The notes under the pieces: generated by a model
The model's input: only the letters and a program-made list of their open reading frames with translations
Told to the model about the DNA's origin: nothing
The model's database searches: none
Part shown: positions 1 through 5,186 of the stretch, piece by piece
Layout: every line of letters starts with the position of its first letter
Position numbering within the stretch: position 1 is the first letter of the stretch
Assembly (NCBI GenBank): GCA_027858355.1
Contig: JAQICW010000554.1
Location: forward strand, 1 to 5,403
Direction of reading: 5' to 3'
DNA length: 5,403 nt
From: Desulfobacula sp.
GTDB taxonomy: Bacteria; Desulfobacterota; Desulfobacteria; Desulfobacterales; Desulfobacteraceae
Program-made: the position numbers and the translations under genes

Positions 1-115
1 CTCAAAGGATGATTTAGAAAAATTGAATATCGAGCGACACAAAGTTAATCCTTCGTGGAATTATACCCTTTACCCAAATTGACCAGAAGAAGTACATTTT
101 ATTTTTTTCCGAACC
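1..115 (+). mobile_element. Right end of an ISAzo13-like insertion sequence (partial)
   Basis: The window opens inside a transposase reading frame whose stop is at 80-82. About 30 AT-rich bases follow (98-108 is almost all T) before regulator-like codons begin near 116. Known ISAzo13-type elements have short ends close to the transposase stop, which fits. The exact boundary is inferred from where the coding similarity of the next gene starts; the left end and any target duplication are outside the window. Confidence 0.5.
2..82 (+). CDS. C-terminal end of an ISAzo13-family (Rhodopirellula-type DDE) transposase, partial
   Basis: Only the last 26 residues are visible, in a frame open from the window edge to TGA at 80-82. 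The tail contains LNIERHKVNPSWNYTLYPN. The pattern of a basic/His segment followed by P-x-WNYT-(I/L)-x-P just before the stop is the usual C-terminus of ISAzo13-like DDE transposases, as I remember the family. The catalytic domain lies upstream and cannot be judged, so activity is unknown. The stop is about 30 bp from the presumed end of the element, a normal layout for these compact elements. The match is by remembered motif only, over a short stretch. Another DDE family with a WNYT tail is possible. Confidence 0.6.
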   Translation, partial: SKDDLEKLNIERHKVNPSWNYTLYPN

Positions 116-346
116 CTTATCCGGAAGGGTATTGTCAAGATGGAGAATTTCAAACAAAGCAAGAGCAAAAAAGGCTATATCTATCTTCTCACCCCTGATG
201 GGATAAAGGCGAAAAAAGTCATCACTCTTAACTTTATCAAACGGAAGATGGATGAGTATGAGAGGTTAGAGCGAGAGATCGGAAAAGCAAGGCAGGAGAT
301 AGGAGAAGAGGTGCCTGATTCCGATTCTGTACCACAAAACCTCTGA
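116..346 (+). pseudogene. EPS-associated MarR-type transcriptional regulator, 5'-truncated by the IS
   Basis: Codons from about 116 read LIRKGIVKMENFKQSKSKKG, then a YIYLLTPDGI segment, a basic helix and a charged coiled-coil-like tail (KRKMDEYERLEREIGKARQE). This order (end of a winged helix, the beta wing with YLLTPxGI, then a long C-terminal dimerisation helix) is that of the small MarR-like regulators found at the head of exopolysaccharide and O-antigen clusters. These are normally about 105-120 residues, so roughly the first 40-45 residues, with most of the helix-turn-helix, are missing. The similarity begins exactly where the ISAzo13-like end stops, so insertion is the simplest cause. 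A 68-codon remnant could still be translated from ATG 140, which has GGAAGGG at 123-129, but it would lack DNA-recognition helices. No polysaccharide gene follows in the window. Confidence 0.6.
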
Positions 347-540
347 TGTTTTAAGCAAAAAATTTAGTAATTACAGTCGGTTATGTCACATTTTGCTATG
401 CAACTGAAGGGGCGGAGCTAGGTAGGTTTCGGAGTCCATCTGAGTAATAAGGAAAGCCATGGGATACTTTACCCCCCAACAACCACAATAACCTGAAGGT
501 CACACGTAAGCGAAGCCTGACCCCATACAAAGACCCCATG
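347..540. other. Intergenic stretch without a recognised gene; small repeats at its right end
   Basis: No convincing reading frame or RNA gene was seen here. A short inverted repeat, GGTCA (498-502) and TGACC (518-522), is followed by a 13-bp near-perfect tandem repeat, GACCCCATACAAA (519-531) and GACCCCATGCAAA (532-544). The GACCCC word is shared with the REP-like palindromes further on, so the REP-like block may begin near 498. The part from 347 to about 497 holds nothing I can name. Confidence 0.5.
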
Positions 541-657
541 CAAAATCCTTAAAACCCAGTTTTTGACCCCAAAAAGCAGGTTCTAAGAGCTAAAAATACC
601 CCAAATTGGAACGATTATCCCATAAAAACAAACACTTATCGGGGTCAGACCCCGATA
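541..657 (+). repeat. Long REP-like direct repeat, copy A
   Basis: These 117 bases align without a net length change to 2251-2367. By eye about three quarters of positions agree, and the last 34 bases (624-657 versus 2334-2367) are identical. Shared blocks include CAAAAT, CTAAGAG, TTGGAA and AAACAAACACTTATC. The copy ends with the palindrome at 637-657. Two copies bracket the toxin-antitoxin pair and the RAYT gene, and copy B overlaps the end of the RAYT frame. I infer a REP/MITE-like unit associated with that transposase. Confidence 0.75.
637..657. repeat. REP-like palindrome 1
   Basis: Perfect palindrome with arms TATCGGGGTC and GACCCCGATA around a single A. The same GGGGTC-A-GACCCC core recurs at 1462-1482 and 2347-2367. 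Such palindromes dispersed near a RAYT gene are the recognised substrate of that transposase family. An intrinsic terminator is unlikely because no T-run follows. Confidence 0.8.
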
Positions 658-697
658 TAAGCCGATATAAGCCGATATAACCCGATATACCGATATA
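652..697. repeat. Tandem CCGATATA(AG/AC) repeats
   Basis: Five head-to-tail copies: CCGATATAAG (652-661), CCGATATAAG (662-671), CCGATATAAC (672-681), CCGATATA (682-689) and CCGATATA (690-697), with a decayed CCCGATAA at 701-708. The unit equals the right arm of the adjacent palindrome, so it looks like slippage expansion of that arm. It ends about 55 bp before the antitoxin start and could also serve as an operator. That role is only a guess. Confidence 0.8.
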
Positions 698-737
698 CAG
701 CCCGATAAATCCCCATTATTTCAAAACTAAACTACAC

Positions 738-747
738 AAGAGAGGTG
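738..747 (+). promoter_or_regulatory. Ribosome binding site of the antitoxin
   Basis: AAGAGAGGTG lies five bases before ATG 753 and is a good purine-rich Shine-Dalgarno match. It fixes the start of the toxin-antitoxin operon. Confidence 0.7.
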
Positions 748-752
748 TAATC

Positions 753-974
753 ATGACGATAGCAGAAAGATTTTATAAGGTGACCAAAGAACTGCCAGCC
801 CCGCTACTGGCAGAGCTATTGGACTTTGCCGAATTTTTAATACAAAGAAAATCGCCGGCGAGGCAAGCTGAGAATATCGCTCAACGTATTCACAAGCGTT
901 TCGCAAACTTAGAGGGGGAAGGATTGCCCATTCCTGCACGTCAGTCATCTCGCATGCCTCCCCAAGTGGGATAG
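753..974 (+). CDS. DUF2281-like type II antitoxin (VapB-type partner of the PIN toxin)
   Basis: A 73-residue protein. Residues about 1-33 (MTIAERFYKV, then KELPAPLLAELLDFAEFLIQRK) show the LP-x-PL-x-E-x-LDF-x-EFL pattern of the DUF2281 family. That family is very often encoded directly before PIN-domain toxins, where it binds and neutralises them and represses the operon. The rest (about residues 40-73) is basic and proline-rich, ending in a LEGEGLPIPARQ segment. Such tails usually thread into the toxin active site. The stop at 972-974 is three bases from the toxin ATG, so the two are surely co-transcribed and translationally coupled. A strong ribosome site precedes this gene and none precedes the toxin, giving the expected excess of antitoxin. 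No classical ribbon-helix-helix or AbrB fold is obvious, so the DNA-binding mode is uncertain. Confidence 0.8.
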   Translation: MTIAERFYKVTKELPAPLLAELLDFAEFLIQRKSPARQAENIAQRIHKRFANLEGEGLPIPARQSSRMPPQVG

Positions 975-977
975 CTG

Positions 978-1412
978 ATGGAGCAAGCAATATTGTTGGA
1001 TACAAACGTTTTGTCCGAGTTAATGCGCCCTCAACCGGATGTTCAGGTATTAGCGTGGTTTGATTTAAACAATGAAGCTGGATATTACACTTCTGCTGTT
1101 ACACAAGCTGAAATCCTGTTAGGTATTTCATTACTTCCGCCAGGCAAACGTCAGACCAGATTGGCGGATGCTGCCGCTGAAATGTTTTCGAAAGAATTTT
1201 CGGGGCGTTGCCTGCCATTTGATGAACAGTCTGCGGAAATTTATGCAGAATTGGTGGCAGCAAGAACACATGCCGGACAGCCTATTAGCACGGAGGATGC
1301 ACAGATTGCGGCTATCACGCTCGCCAACCGTCTTTGCCTGGCAACTCGTAACATGAAGGATTTTATGGGGATTGCAGAATTAGTACTGGTTAATCCATGG
1401 GGCACACCATGA
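978..1412 (+). CDS. vapC: PIN-domain ribonuclease toxin, FitB/VapC-like
   Basis: A 144-residue protein of standard VapC/FitB length with a complete PIN active site. LLDTNVLSEL supplies D8, QAEILLGI supplies E45, STEDAQIAA supplies D107 and ATRNMKDF supplies D128, with T123/N125 in the usual places. These acids bind the metal used for RNA cleavage. VapC toxins typically cut tRNA or rRNA, but the target of this one cannot be read from sequence. The long spacing and the PISTEDAQIAAI and LATRN-x-KDF motifs favour the FitB-like subgroup. It starts three bases after the antitoxin stop with no clear ribosome site of its own. The pair lies between REP-like palindromes at 637 and 1462, and a stem-loop about 105 bp downstream may end the transcript. 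All catalytic residues are intact, so it should be functional. Confidence 0.9.
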   Translation: MEQAILLDTNVLSELMRPQPDVQVLAWFDLNNEAGYYTSAVTQAEILLGISLLPPGKRQTRLADAAAEMFSKEFSGRCLPFDEQSAEIYAELVAARTHAGQPISTEDAQIAAITLANRLCLATRNMKDFMGIAELVLVNPWGTP

Positions 1413-1461
1413 TTTTAACCTCATTCCCCCTCAACGACTTAACTTTATAGGTATAGCGGAA

Positions 1462-1482
1462 TAGCGGGGTCAGACCCCGATA
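1462..1482. repeat. REP-like palindrome 2 (one arm mismatched)
   Basis: TAGCGGGGTC, A, GACCCCGATA: the same 21-bp layout as the other two palindromes, with one mismatched pair near the outer edge. It sits between the toxin gene and the RAYT gene. Unlike copies A and B it lacks the AAACAAACACT flank, so it is a solitary palindrome, not a full repeat unit. Confidence 0.75.
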
Positions 1483-1516
1483 ACTAACTGTTTTTAAAAA
1501 GGATATTGCAAGAATC

Positions 1517-1548
1517 ACAGCCTAAAAAGCGCTTAGGCTGTACTTTTT
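1517..1548 (+). terminator. Probable rho-independent terminator after the toxin gene
   Basis: A 9-bp perfect stem, ACAGCCTAA (1517-1525) and TTAGGCTGT (1533-1541), with a 7-base loop, is followed after two bases by a T5 run (1544-1548). It could end the antitoxin-toxin transcript about 105 bp after the toxin stop and insulate the RAYT gene. The stem is only moderately GC-rich. Confidence 0.5.
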
Positions 1549-1618
1549 AATACCAGAAAAGGGCATTTAAGCTTTTTGCCCAGGGCCCCGGCTAAGCTTT
1601 ACACCGCAAGTTATTATT

Positions 1619-2275
1619 ATGGCACGCAGAAAAAGAATCCACATACCAGGCTTTTTATGGCACATCACCCATCGATGCCATAAAAAAGAACACCTGCTGA
1701 AATTTGAAAAGGACAGAAAAGCCTGGAGGGACTGGCTTTTTGAAGCCAAAAAACGGTTTGGGCTTAAGGTGCTTACCTATGCTGTCACATGCAACCATAT
1801 CCACCTGCTGGCCGTCGACAGTGGCAAGGACATTATTTCCAAAAGCATGCAGCTGTTATCCGGCAGCACTGGGCAGGCGTACAACACCCGGAAAAACCGC
1901 AAGGGTGCTTTCTGGGAAGATCGTTTCTACACCACGGCCATTGAAAGCGGGGTTCATCTGTTGAGATGCATGGCATATATTGAGTTGAACATGGTGCGGG
2001 CCGGCGCCGTGAAGCACCCAAAAGACTGGGAATTTTGTGGATATAGTGAAATTTTAAACCCACCCAGGCGGTACCAATTGATTGATCGGGAAGCACTGCT
2101 TCATTGTGCTGGAATTTTAGATCCTGATGAGTTTAGGGCGTATTATGAGGATTTGGTCAAGTTAGATTCAAAACTAATTCTGACCCCAATTTCATGGACA
2201 ATATTACCCAGGGCGAAGATCGCCTTGAGGATTATGCAATCCATGAATCACAAAATGCTTACAATGCTGTTTTGA
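1619..2275 (+). CDS. REP-associated tyrosine transposase (RAYT, IS200-like Y1/HUH superfamily)
   Basis: A 218-residue protein. RAYTs nick and join single-stranded DNA at REP hairpins. Residues 1-21 (MARRKRIHIPGFLWHITHRC) are the family N-terminus and support ATG 1619, although no clear ribosome site precedes it. The HUH metal motif is NHIHLL at 59-64 (H60, H62), GAFWEDRFY is at 96-104, and the likely catalytic tyrosine is Y120 in YIELNMVRAG. All core motifs are present. As I remember this subgroup (HITHRCH type), relatives continue after the LIDREALL region with a further conserved domain. Here the last 40 or so residues, from about LVKLDSKLIL, look unlike the family and run into REP-like repeat copy B. 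The C-terminus is therefore probably replaced by repeat sequence. The catalytic core may still work. The surrounding palindromes are its likely substrates. Confidence 0.85.
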   Translation: MARRKRIHIPGFLWHITHRCHKKEHLLKFEKDRKAWRDWLFEAKKRFGLKVLTYAVTCNHIHLLAVDSGKDIISKSMQLLSGSTGQAYNTRKNRKGAFWEDRFYTTAIESGVHLLRCMAYIELNMVRAGAVKHPKDWEFCGYSEILNPPRRYQLIDREALLHCAGILDPDEFRAYYEDLVKLDSKLILTPISWTILPRAKIALRIMQSMNHKMLTMLF

Positions 2276-2367
2276 CCCCTGAAAACTGGGTCCTAAGAGG
2301 TGAAAACGCCGTCATTTGGAATGATTTGTATTAAAAAACAAACACTTATCGGGGTCAGACCCCGATA
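2251..2367 (+). repeat. Long REP-like direct repeat, copy B
   Basis: Counterpart of 541-657, same length and orientation, with its last 34 bases identical. Its first 25 bases lie inside the end of the RAYT frame. It also contains a small inverted repeat, GACCC (2274-2278) and GGGTC (2288-2292), which is less clear in copy A. The better-formed stem suggests that copy B is the less decayed version. Confidence 0.75.
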
Positions 2368-2391
2368 ATTAATACCCGAACCCCGATAATT
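2347..2391. repeat. REP-like palindrome 3 plus a duplicated half-site
   Basis: The perfect palindrome is at 2347-2367, with arms TATCGGGGTC and GACCCCGATA. CCCCGATAATT occurs at the end of it (2360-2370) and again at 2381-2391, 21 bases later, so a right half-site has been duplicated. A similar right-arm expansion follows palindrome 1. Confidence 0.75.
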
Positions 2392-2410
2392 GACCCCATT
2401 ATGTCTTTTA

Positions 2411-2419
2411 GGGCTTGAC
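2411..2419. repeat. Target-site duplication, left copy
   Basis: GGGCTTGAC directly precedes the left terminal repeat at 2420 and recurs exactly at 5202-5210 directly after the right terminal repeat. Nine matching bases in exactly these positions indicate a fresh insertion. Confidence 0.85.
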
Positions 2420-2434
2420 CACGACTGACGCACG
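2420..2434 (+). repeat. Left terminal inverted repeat
   Basis: CACGACTGACGCACG. Compared with the inverted right end (CAGCGCTGACGCATG), 11 of 15 positions match, including an unbroken CTGACGCA. Transposase binding is the expected role. Confidence 0.8.
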
Positions 2435-2557
2435 TATTTTTTAAGTCAATGGTAGTAAGGGTTTCTATAAATTCGTATTTTTTTTTGTCGCAAAAAAGCT
2501 ATAGACATTTTTTTTAGATTTTGGTAACGTAGCGTTGTCCTTAAATATAAACCAAGC

Positions 2558-2565
2558 AAGAAGGA
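2558..2565 (+). promoter_or_regulatory. Ribosome binding site that decides the DruA-like start
   Basis: AAGAAGGA lies five bases before ATG 2571. An in-frame TTG at 2535 would add 12 residues but has no ribosome site, and family N-termini match the shorter form, so 2571 is preferred. Confidence 0.75.
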
Positions 2566-2570
2566 TATAT

Positions 2571-3482
2571 ATGCTTCAAAAAAGTGATCCGTCATTTGTT
2601 TGTTGTGGCCGCCCAATTACCCACCGGGAAATCAAAGAGATTCAAGAAACAGCCAATTTGTTTTCGAATTTGAGTCGCAAGGAGCTATCACAGACAGTTT
2701 GTGAGCACTTGAACTGGCGTACAGCATCGGGTAGTAACAAGATTGATGCCTGCATGAAAATGCTTGAAAAATTGGAAAGTTTCAAACTCTTGCAGCTTCC
2801 TACGAAACGGGCAAAAATCAAATCAATAAAAACAAAATTTTCAGCAACATCCAGAACAGATCCGCAACCTTCGATAGATAGCAAATTATGCAATCTCAAC
2901 CCTGTGAGTCTTGAAATTGTAAAGGATCGGGAAAGTGTTAACCTGTGGAATGAGTACGTATCACGCTATCATTATCTTGGCTATAGTCGGCCATTTGGCT
3001 ATGTTATGCGGTATTTCATTAAAAGTGGTCATGAAATTCTTGGGTGCTTATTATTTTCAGGTGCAGCAAAATCAATGAAGGTAAGAGATAAATGGATCGG
3101 ATGGACAAAAAATCAGCGACTGAGAAATCTGGCATGGATTATTAACAACACTCGTTTCTTGATATTTCCCTGGGTAAACATCAAGAATTTGGCCAGCCAT
3201 ACATTAGGGAAGCTTATTCGCCGGTTAAGAGATGACTGGCAAGAAAAAAGGGGCTTTCAGCCGGTTTTGTTAGAGACCTTTGTTGATCCGAAATTTTACC
3301 ATGGGACGTGCTATCAGGCCTCCAATTGGGAATATATTGGTATGACTACGGGGCAAGGCCTTGCCCGTAAAGGCAAAGCCTATAAGACAAGCCCCAAAAA
3401 GTTTTATATGAAGCCTTTGGTTAAAGATTTCCACAAAATTTTGTGTTCTGAAAAATTGACCGGGAAGGTGATATATGAATAA
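2571..3482 (+). CDS. DruA-family protein (DUF4338), transposon-borne
   Basis: A 303-residue protein from ATG 2571. Residues about 9-75 form the N-terminal helical domain of the family (CGRPITHREIKEIQ, LSRKELSQTVCEHLNWR, then a LEKLESFKLLQLP helix). This is a winged-helix-like pattern with a WR-x-x-x-G-x-x-K signature. After a basic linker (about 80-115) comes the DUF4338 core: WNEYVSRYHYLGY, a LGCLLFSGAAKSMKVRDKWIGW stretch, LIRRLRDDW, ETFVDPKFYHGTCYQASNW and GMTTGQGLARKGK. DruA is known as a component of Druantia anti-phage systems, but no DruB-E or DruE helicase is here. The gene overlaps the transposase start by eight bases, both inside one insertion sequence. I therefore infer a role in transposition (target choice, regulation or host interaction), not standalone defence. 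Length and motifs look intact. The catalytic activity, if any, is unknown. Confidence 0.85.
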   Translation: MLQKSDPSFVCCGRPITHREIKEIQETANLFSNLSRKELSQTVCEHLNWRTASGSNKIDACMKMLEKLESFKLLQLPTKRAKIKSIKTKFSATSRTDPQPSIDSKLCNLNPVSLEIVKDRESVNLWNEYVSRYHYLGYSRPFGYVMRYFIKSGHEILGCLLFSGAAKSMKVRDKWIGWTKNQRLRNLAWIINNTRFLIFPWVNIKNLASHTLGKLIRRLRDDWQEKRGFQPVLLETFVDPKFYHGTCYQASNWEYIGMTTGQGLARKGKAYKTSPKKFYMKPLVKDFHKILCSEKLTGKVIYE

Positions 3483-3636
3483 GCATCCTGATCAGCCAAC
3501 CATTAATCAGATAAAAAAAGACAAAAACAAGGCCCAAGCGACCCTGCGTGAGAAACAGTTTTCAGAAGGATTGCACAGTACACAGAAAGTCGCACAAAAA
3601 AACAGCACGTGTGAGTATCAAACGGCTGAAGAATAG
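3475..3636 (+). CDS. N-terminal segment of the DDE transposase, ending at an in-frame TAG
   Basis: A 53-codon frame starts at ATG 3475, overlapping the DruA stop (ATGAATAA) and preceded by GGAAGGTG at 3463-3470, a good ribosome site. The coupling to the DruA gene is typical of a two-gene insertion sequence. It reads MNKHPDQPTIN, a basic Q/K-rich helix, LREKQFSEGLHSTQKVAQ, and STCEYQTAEE before TAG. As I remember this transposase family, that same sequence forms the first 50 or so residues of a single protein of about 500 residues. The frame after the TAG stays open and matches the family onward, so this is not an independent gene. If the TAG is a true stop, only a small basic peptide is made. 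Confidence 0.7.
   Translation: MNKHPDQPTINQIKKDKNKAQATLREKQFSEGLHSTQKVAQKNSTCEYQTAEE
3634..3636 (+). other. In-frame amber codon within the transposase reading frame
   Basis: A single TAG separates codon 53 (...CEYQTAEE) from codon 55 (FTARNTIVTDQ...) in a frame that is otherwise open from 3475 to 4986. The family normally has a charged residue (Glu, Gln or Arg) in this linker, one base from TAG. It could be a nonsense mutation, readthrough, or pyrrolysine insertion in a UAG-decoding host. Confidence 0.85.
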
Positions 3637-3699
3637 TTCACAGCCCGCAACACAATTGTCACAGATCAAATAAGGATTATCAAATCTCAACTTCCTGGA

Positions 3700-4986
3700 T
3701 TGTTAAATCAATTATCCAAGATTAAGGACCCCAGAAATCCCAAAAAATCAAAACACAAGCTAACAGTTCTCATGATTTACGGTATCTTCATGTTTGTATT
3801 TAACGTGACATCCAGGCGTGCAGCAGATAGAGAGATGACTATGCCTATATTTTTAGGAAATTTTAAGAAGTTTTTTCCTGAAATAGAAAAATTACCGCAT
3901 AATGATACTTTGATGCGCTTGTTAACCAGAATTGAAGTAGACCAAATCGAGAAAACATTAATTGAATGTATTCAAAAGCTGATAAGAAACAAGAAATTTG
4001 CGCGTTATTTAATCAAGAACCATTATCCCATAGCCATTGATGGGACACAAAAGATGGTAAGGGATTATATCTGGAGCGAACAGTGCCAGGAACGTACAGT
4101 TGGGAAAGAAGATCAGAAAAGCAAACAATACTATGTTTATGTTTTGGAGGCGAGTCTGGCATTTCAGAACGGCATGACCATTCCATTGATGAGTGAATTT
4201 TTAAGCTATACCGAAGGCGACATTGAGAGGAAAAAACAAGATTGTGAAACAAAAGCATTTAAACGGTTGGCCAAGCGTTTGAAATCCATGTTTAAAAGGC
4301 TGCCTATCATACTTCTTCTGGACGGTTTATACGCCAACGGGCCTGTTATGAAAATATGCCATGATAATCGCTGGGATTATATGATCGTGTTAAAAGATGA
4401 GTCACTTTCCACAGTTTGGGGAGAATATAATGCTCTTCAAGGTCTGGAATCCCGCAACCGTTGTAACATGAAATGGGGAAATAGAAAACAATCATTCAAA
4501 TGGATAAACAACATCGAATATGAATACGGCAAAGGGAAAATACTGCTCGTACATGTAGTGGTTTGCAAAGAGATATGGGAAGAGGTGGATAATAAATCCA
4601 ATGAGGTTTTAACCCGAAAATCGAAACATGCCTGGATTTCCAGCAAGCCATTGAACAGGTGGAATATACACGATCGCTGCAACCTGGCTGCTCGTCACCG
4701 CTGGAATATTGAATCAGAAATTCTTATACAAAAACATCATGGTTACCAGTACGAACATTGCTTTTCATATAACTGGAACGCTATGAAAGGATATCATTAT
4801 TTAATGCGTATCGGCCTGATGCTAAATGTTCTGGTTCAATACAGCGAATGCTTCATTGAAGTAATAAAAGCTCTGGGCAAACGAGGTGCTATAAAATTTG
4901 TTTTTGAGACATTAAAGGGGCCGTGGCTGGATGCTGATTATGTAAAGAAACAACTGGAAAAACCAGCACAACTGCGCTTGATATAG
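3700..4986 (+). CDS. DDE transposase, main part (frame really begins at 3475)
   Basis: This is the catalytic portion, 428 residues from TTG 3700. Sense codons continue upstream in the same frame to 3637, just after the TAG. TTG 3700 is simply the first conventional start codon and has no clear ribosome site, so it is a doubtful start. KIKDPRNPKKSKHKL is the family N-terminal motif. The DDE triad, numbered from 3700, is D114 in PIAIDGTQK, D208 in ILLLDGLYANG and E338 in HRWNIESE, followed by the KHHGYQYEHCFS motif and WNAMKGYHYLMR. The protein reaches a normal C-terminus (PAQLRLI) with no further stop or frameshift. It would excise and insert the 2420-5201 element using its terminal repeats. 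Full numbering from 3475 puts the triad at D189, D283 and E413. Relatives regularly accompany DruA/DUF4338 genes. Confidence 0.85.
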   Translation: MLNQLSKIKDPRNPKKSKHKLTVLMIYGIFMFVFNVTSRRAADREMTMPIFLGNFKKFFPEIEKLPHNDTLMRLLTRIEVDQIEKTLIECIQKLIRNKKFARYLIKNHYPIAIDGTQKMVRDYIWSEQCQERTVGKEDQKSKQYYVYVLEASLAFQNGMTIPLMSEFLSYTEGDIERKKQDCETKAFKRLAKRLKSMFKRLPIILLLDGLYANGPVMKICHDNRWDYMIVLKDESLSTVWGEYNALQGLESRNRCNMKWGNRKQSFKWINNIEYEYGKGKILLVHVVVCKEIWEEVDNKSNEVLTRKSKHAWISSKPLNRWNIHDRCNLAARHRWNIESEILIQKHHGYQYEHCFSYNWNAMKGYHYLMRIGLMLNVLVQYSECFIEVIKALGKRGAIKFVFETLKGPWLDADYVKKQLEKPAQLRLI

Positions 4987-5035
4987 ACAGTCAATATTGA
5001 TGCAGAATTTTAACAGCAAAAAAGAAGGGACAGTT

Positions 5036-5092
5036 ATGCCGCGAGTTAAAACTCACGAAAAAAATCATATGATTTTGGTTAACGGCAGATGA
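5036..5092 (+). CDS. Possible very short ORF with in-frame TGA at the IS right end
   Basis: ATG 5036 follows AAGAAGGGA (5021-5029) at a good ribosome-site spacing and reads 18 codons, MPRVKTHEKNHMILVNGR, to TGA 5090-5092. After the TGA the frame stays open for about 38 more codons, to the TGA at 5206-5208 just past the element edge. I do not recognise the product. Chance is quite possible for so short a frame, but the ribosome site is better than expected. It may be the remnant of a third small gene of the element. Confidence 0.2.
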   Translation: MPRVKTHEKNHMILVNGR

Positions 5093-5186
5093 TTTTTTTG
5101 CAATCCGGATACATTGTTAGAAGATCAATGCTGGCAAAATCTTAAAATAGAAACAAATAGCTACAGCAGCGCCTTTGAAAATATTT

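Larger units (their letters stand above)
1462..2367 (+). mobile_element. RAYT gene bracketed by REP-like palindromes
   Basis: A RAYT-type HUH transposase gene lies between two palindromes (1462-1482 and 2347-2367) sharing the GGGGTC-A-GACCCC core. This arrangement is that described for RAYT genes, which are commonly flanked by the REP sequences they process. The true unit could instead be 541-2367, using the two long direct repeats, which would include the toxin-antitoxin pair. The boundaries are therefore inferred. Confidence 0.5.

Noticed and set aside
380..475. Riboswitch-like stretch (GGCGGAGCTAGGTAGG region)
   Set aside because: It looked faintly like a cyclic-di-GMP aptamer, but the conserved core words are absent and no downstream gene is controlled.
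637..657. Intrinsic terminator at the GGGGTC palindromes
   Set aside because: The stems are perfect, but no T-run follows on either strand and the sequence recurs near the RAYT, so a REP role fits better.
652..708. CRISPR array
   Set aside because: The repeats are 8-10 bp and directly abutting, with no spacers. They are an expansion of a palindrome arm.
1833..2096. Antisense frame within the RAYT gene, and similar opposite-strand frames at 751-1005, 4013-4258 and 4437-4682
   Set aside because: They lie wholly or almost wholly inside well-supported genes, have low-complexity, unfamily-like translations and lack ribosome sites.
541..2367. Composite transposon flanked by two IS copies
   Set aside because: The flanking repeats are only 117 bp, non-coding and REP-like. 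Neither is an insertion sequence.
2535..2570. TTG 2535 as the DruA-like start
   Set aside because: It has no ribosome site, whereas ATG 2571 has AAGAAGGA at correct spacing and fits the family N-terminus.
2571..3482. A functional Druantia anti-phage locus
   Set aside because: Only the DruA-like gene is present. No DruB-D or DruE helicase is seen, and the gene sits inside a bounded IS next to a transposase.
3620..3700. Programmed ribosomal frameshift in the transposase
   Set aside because: The upstream and downstream parts are in the same frame, so no shift is needed. Only the TAG separates them.
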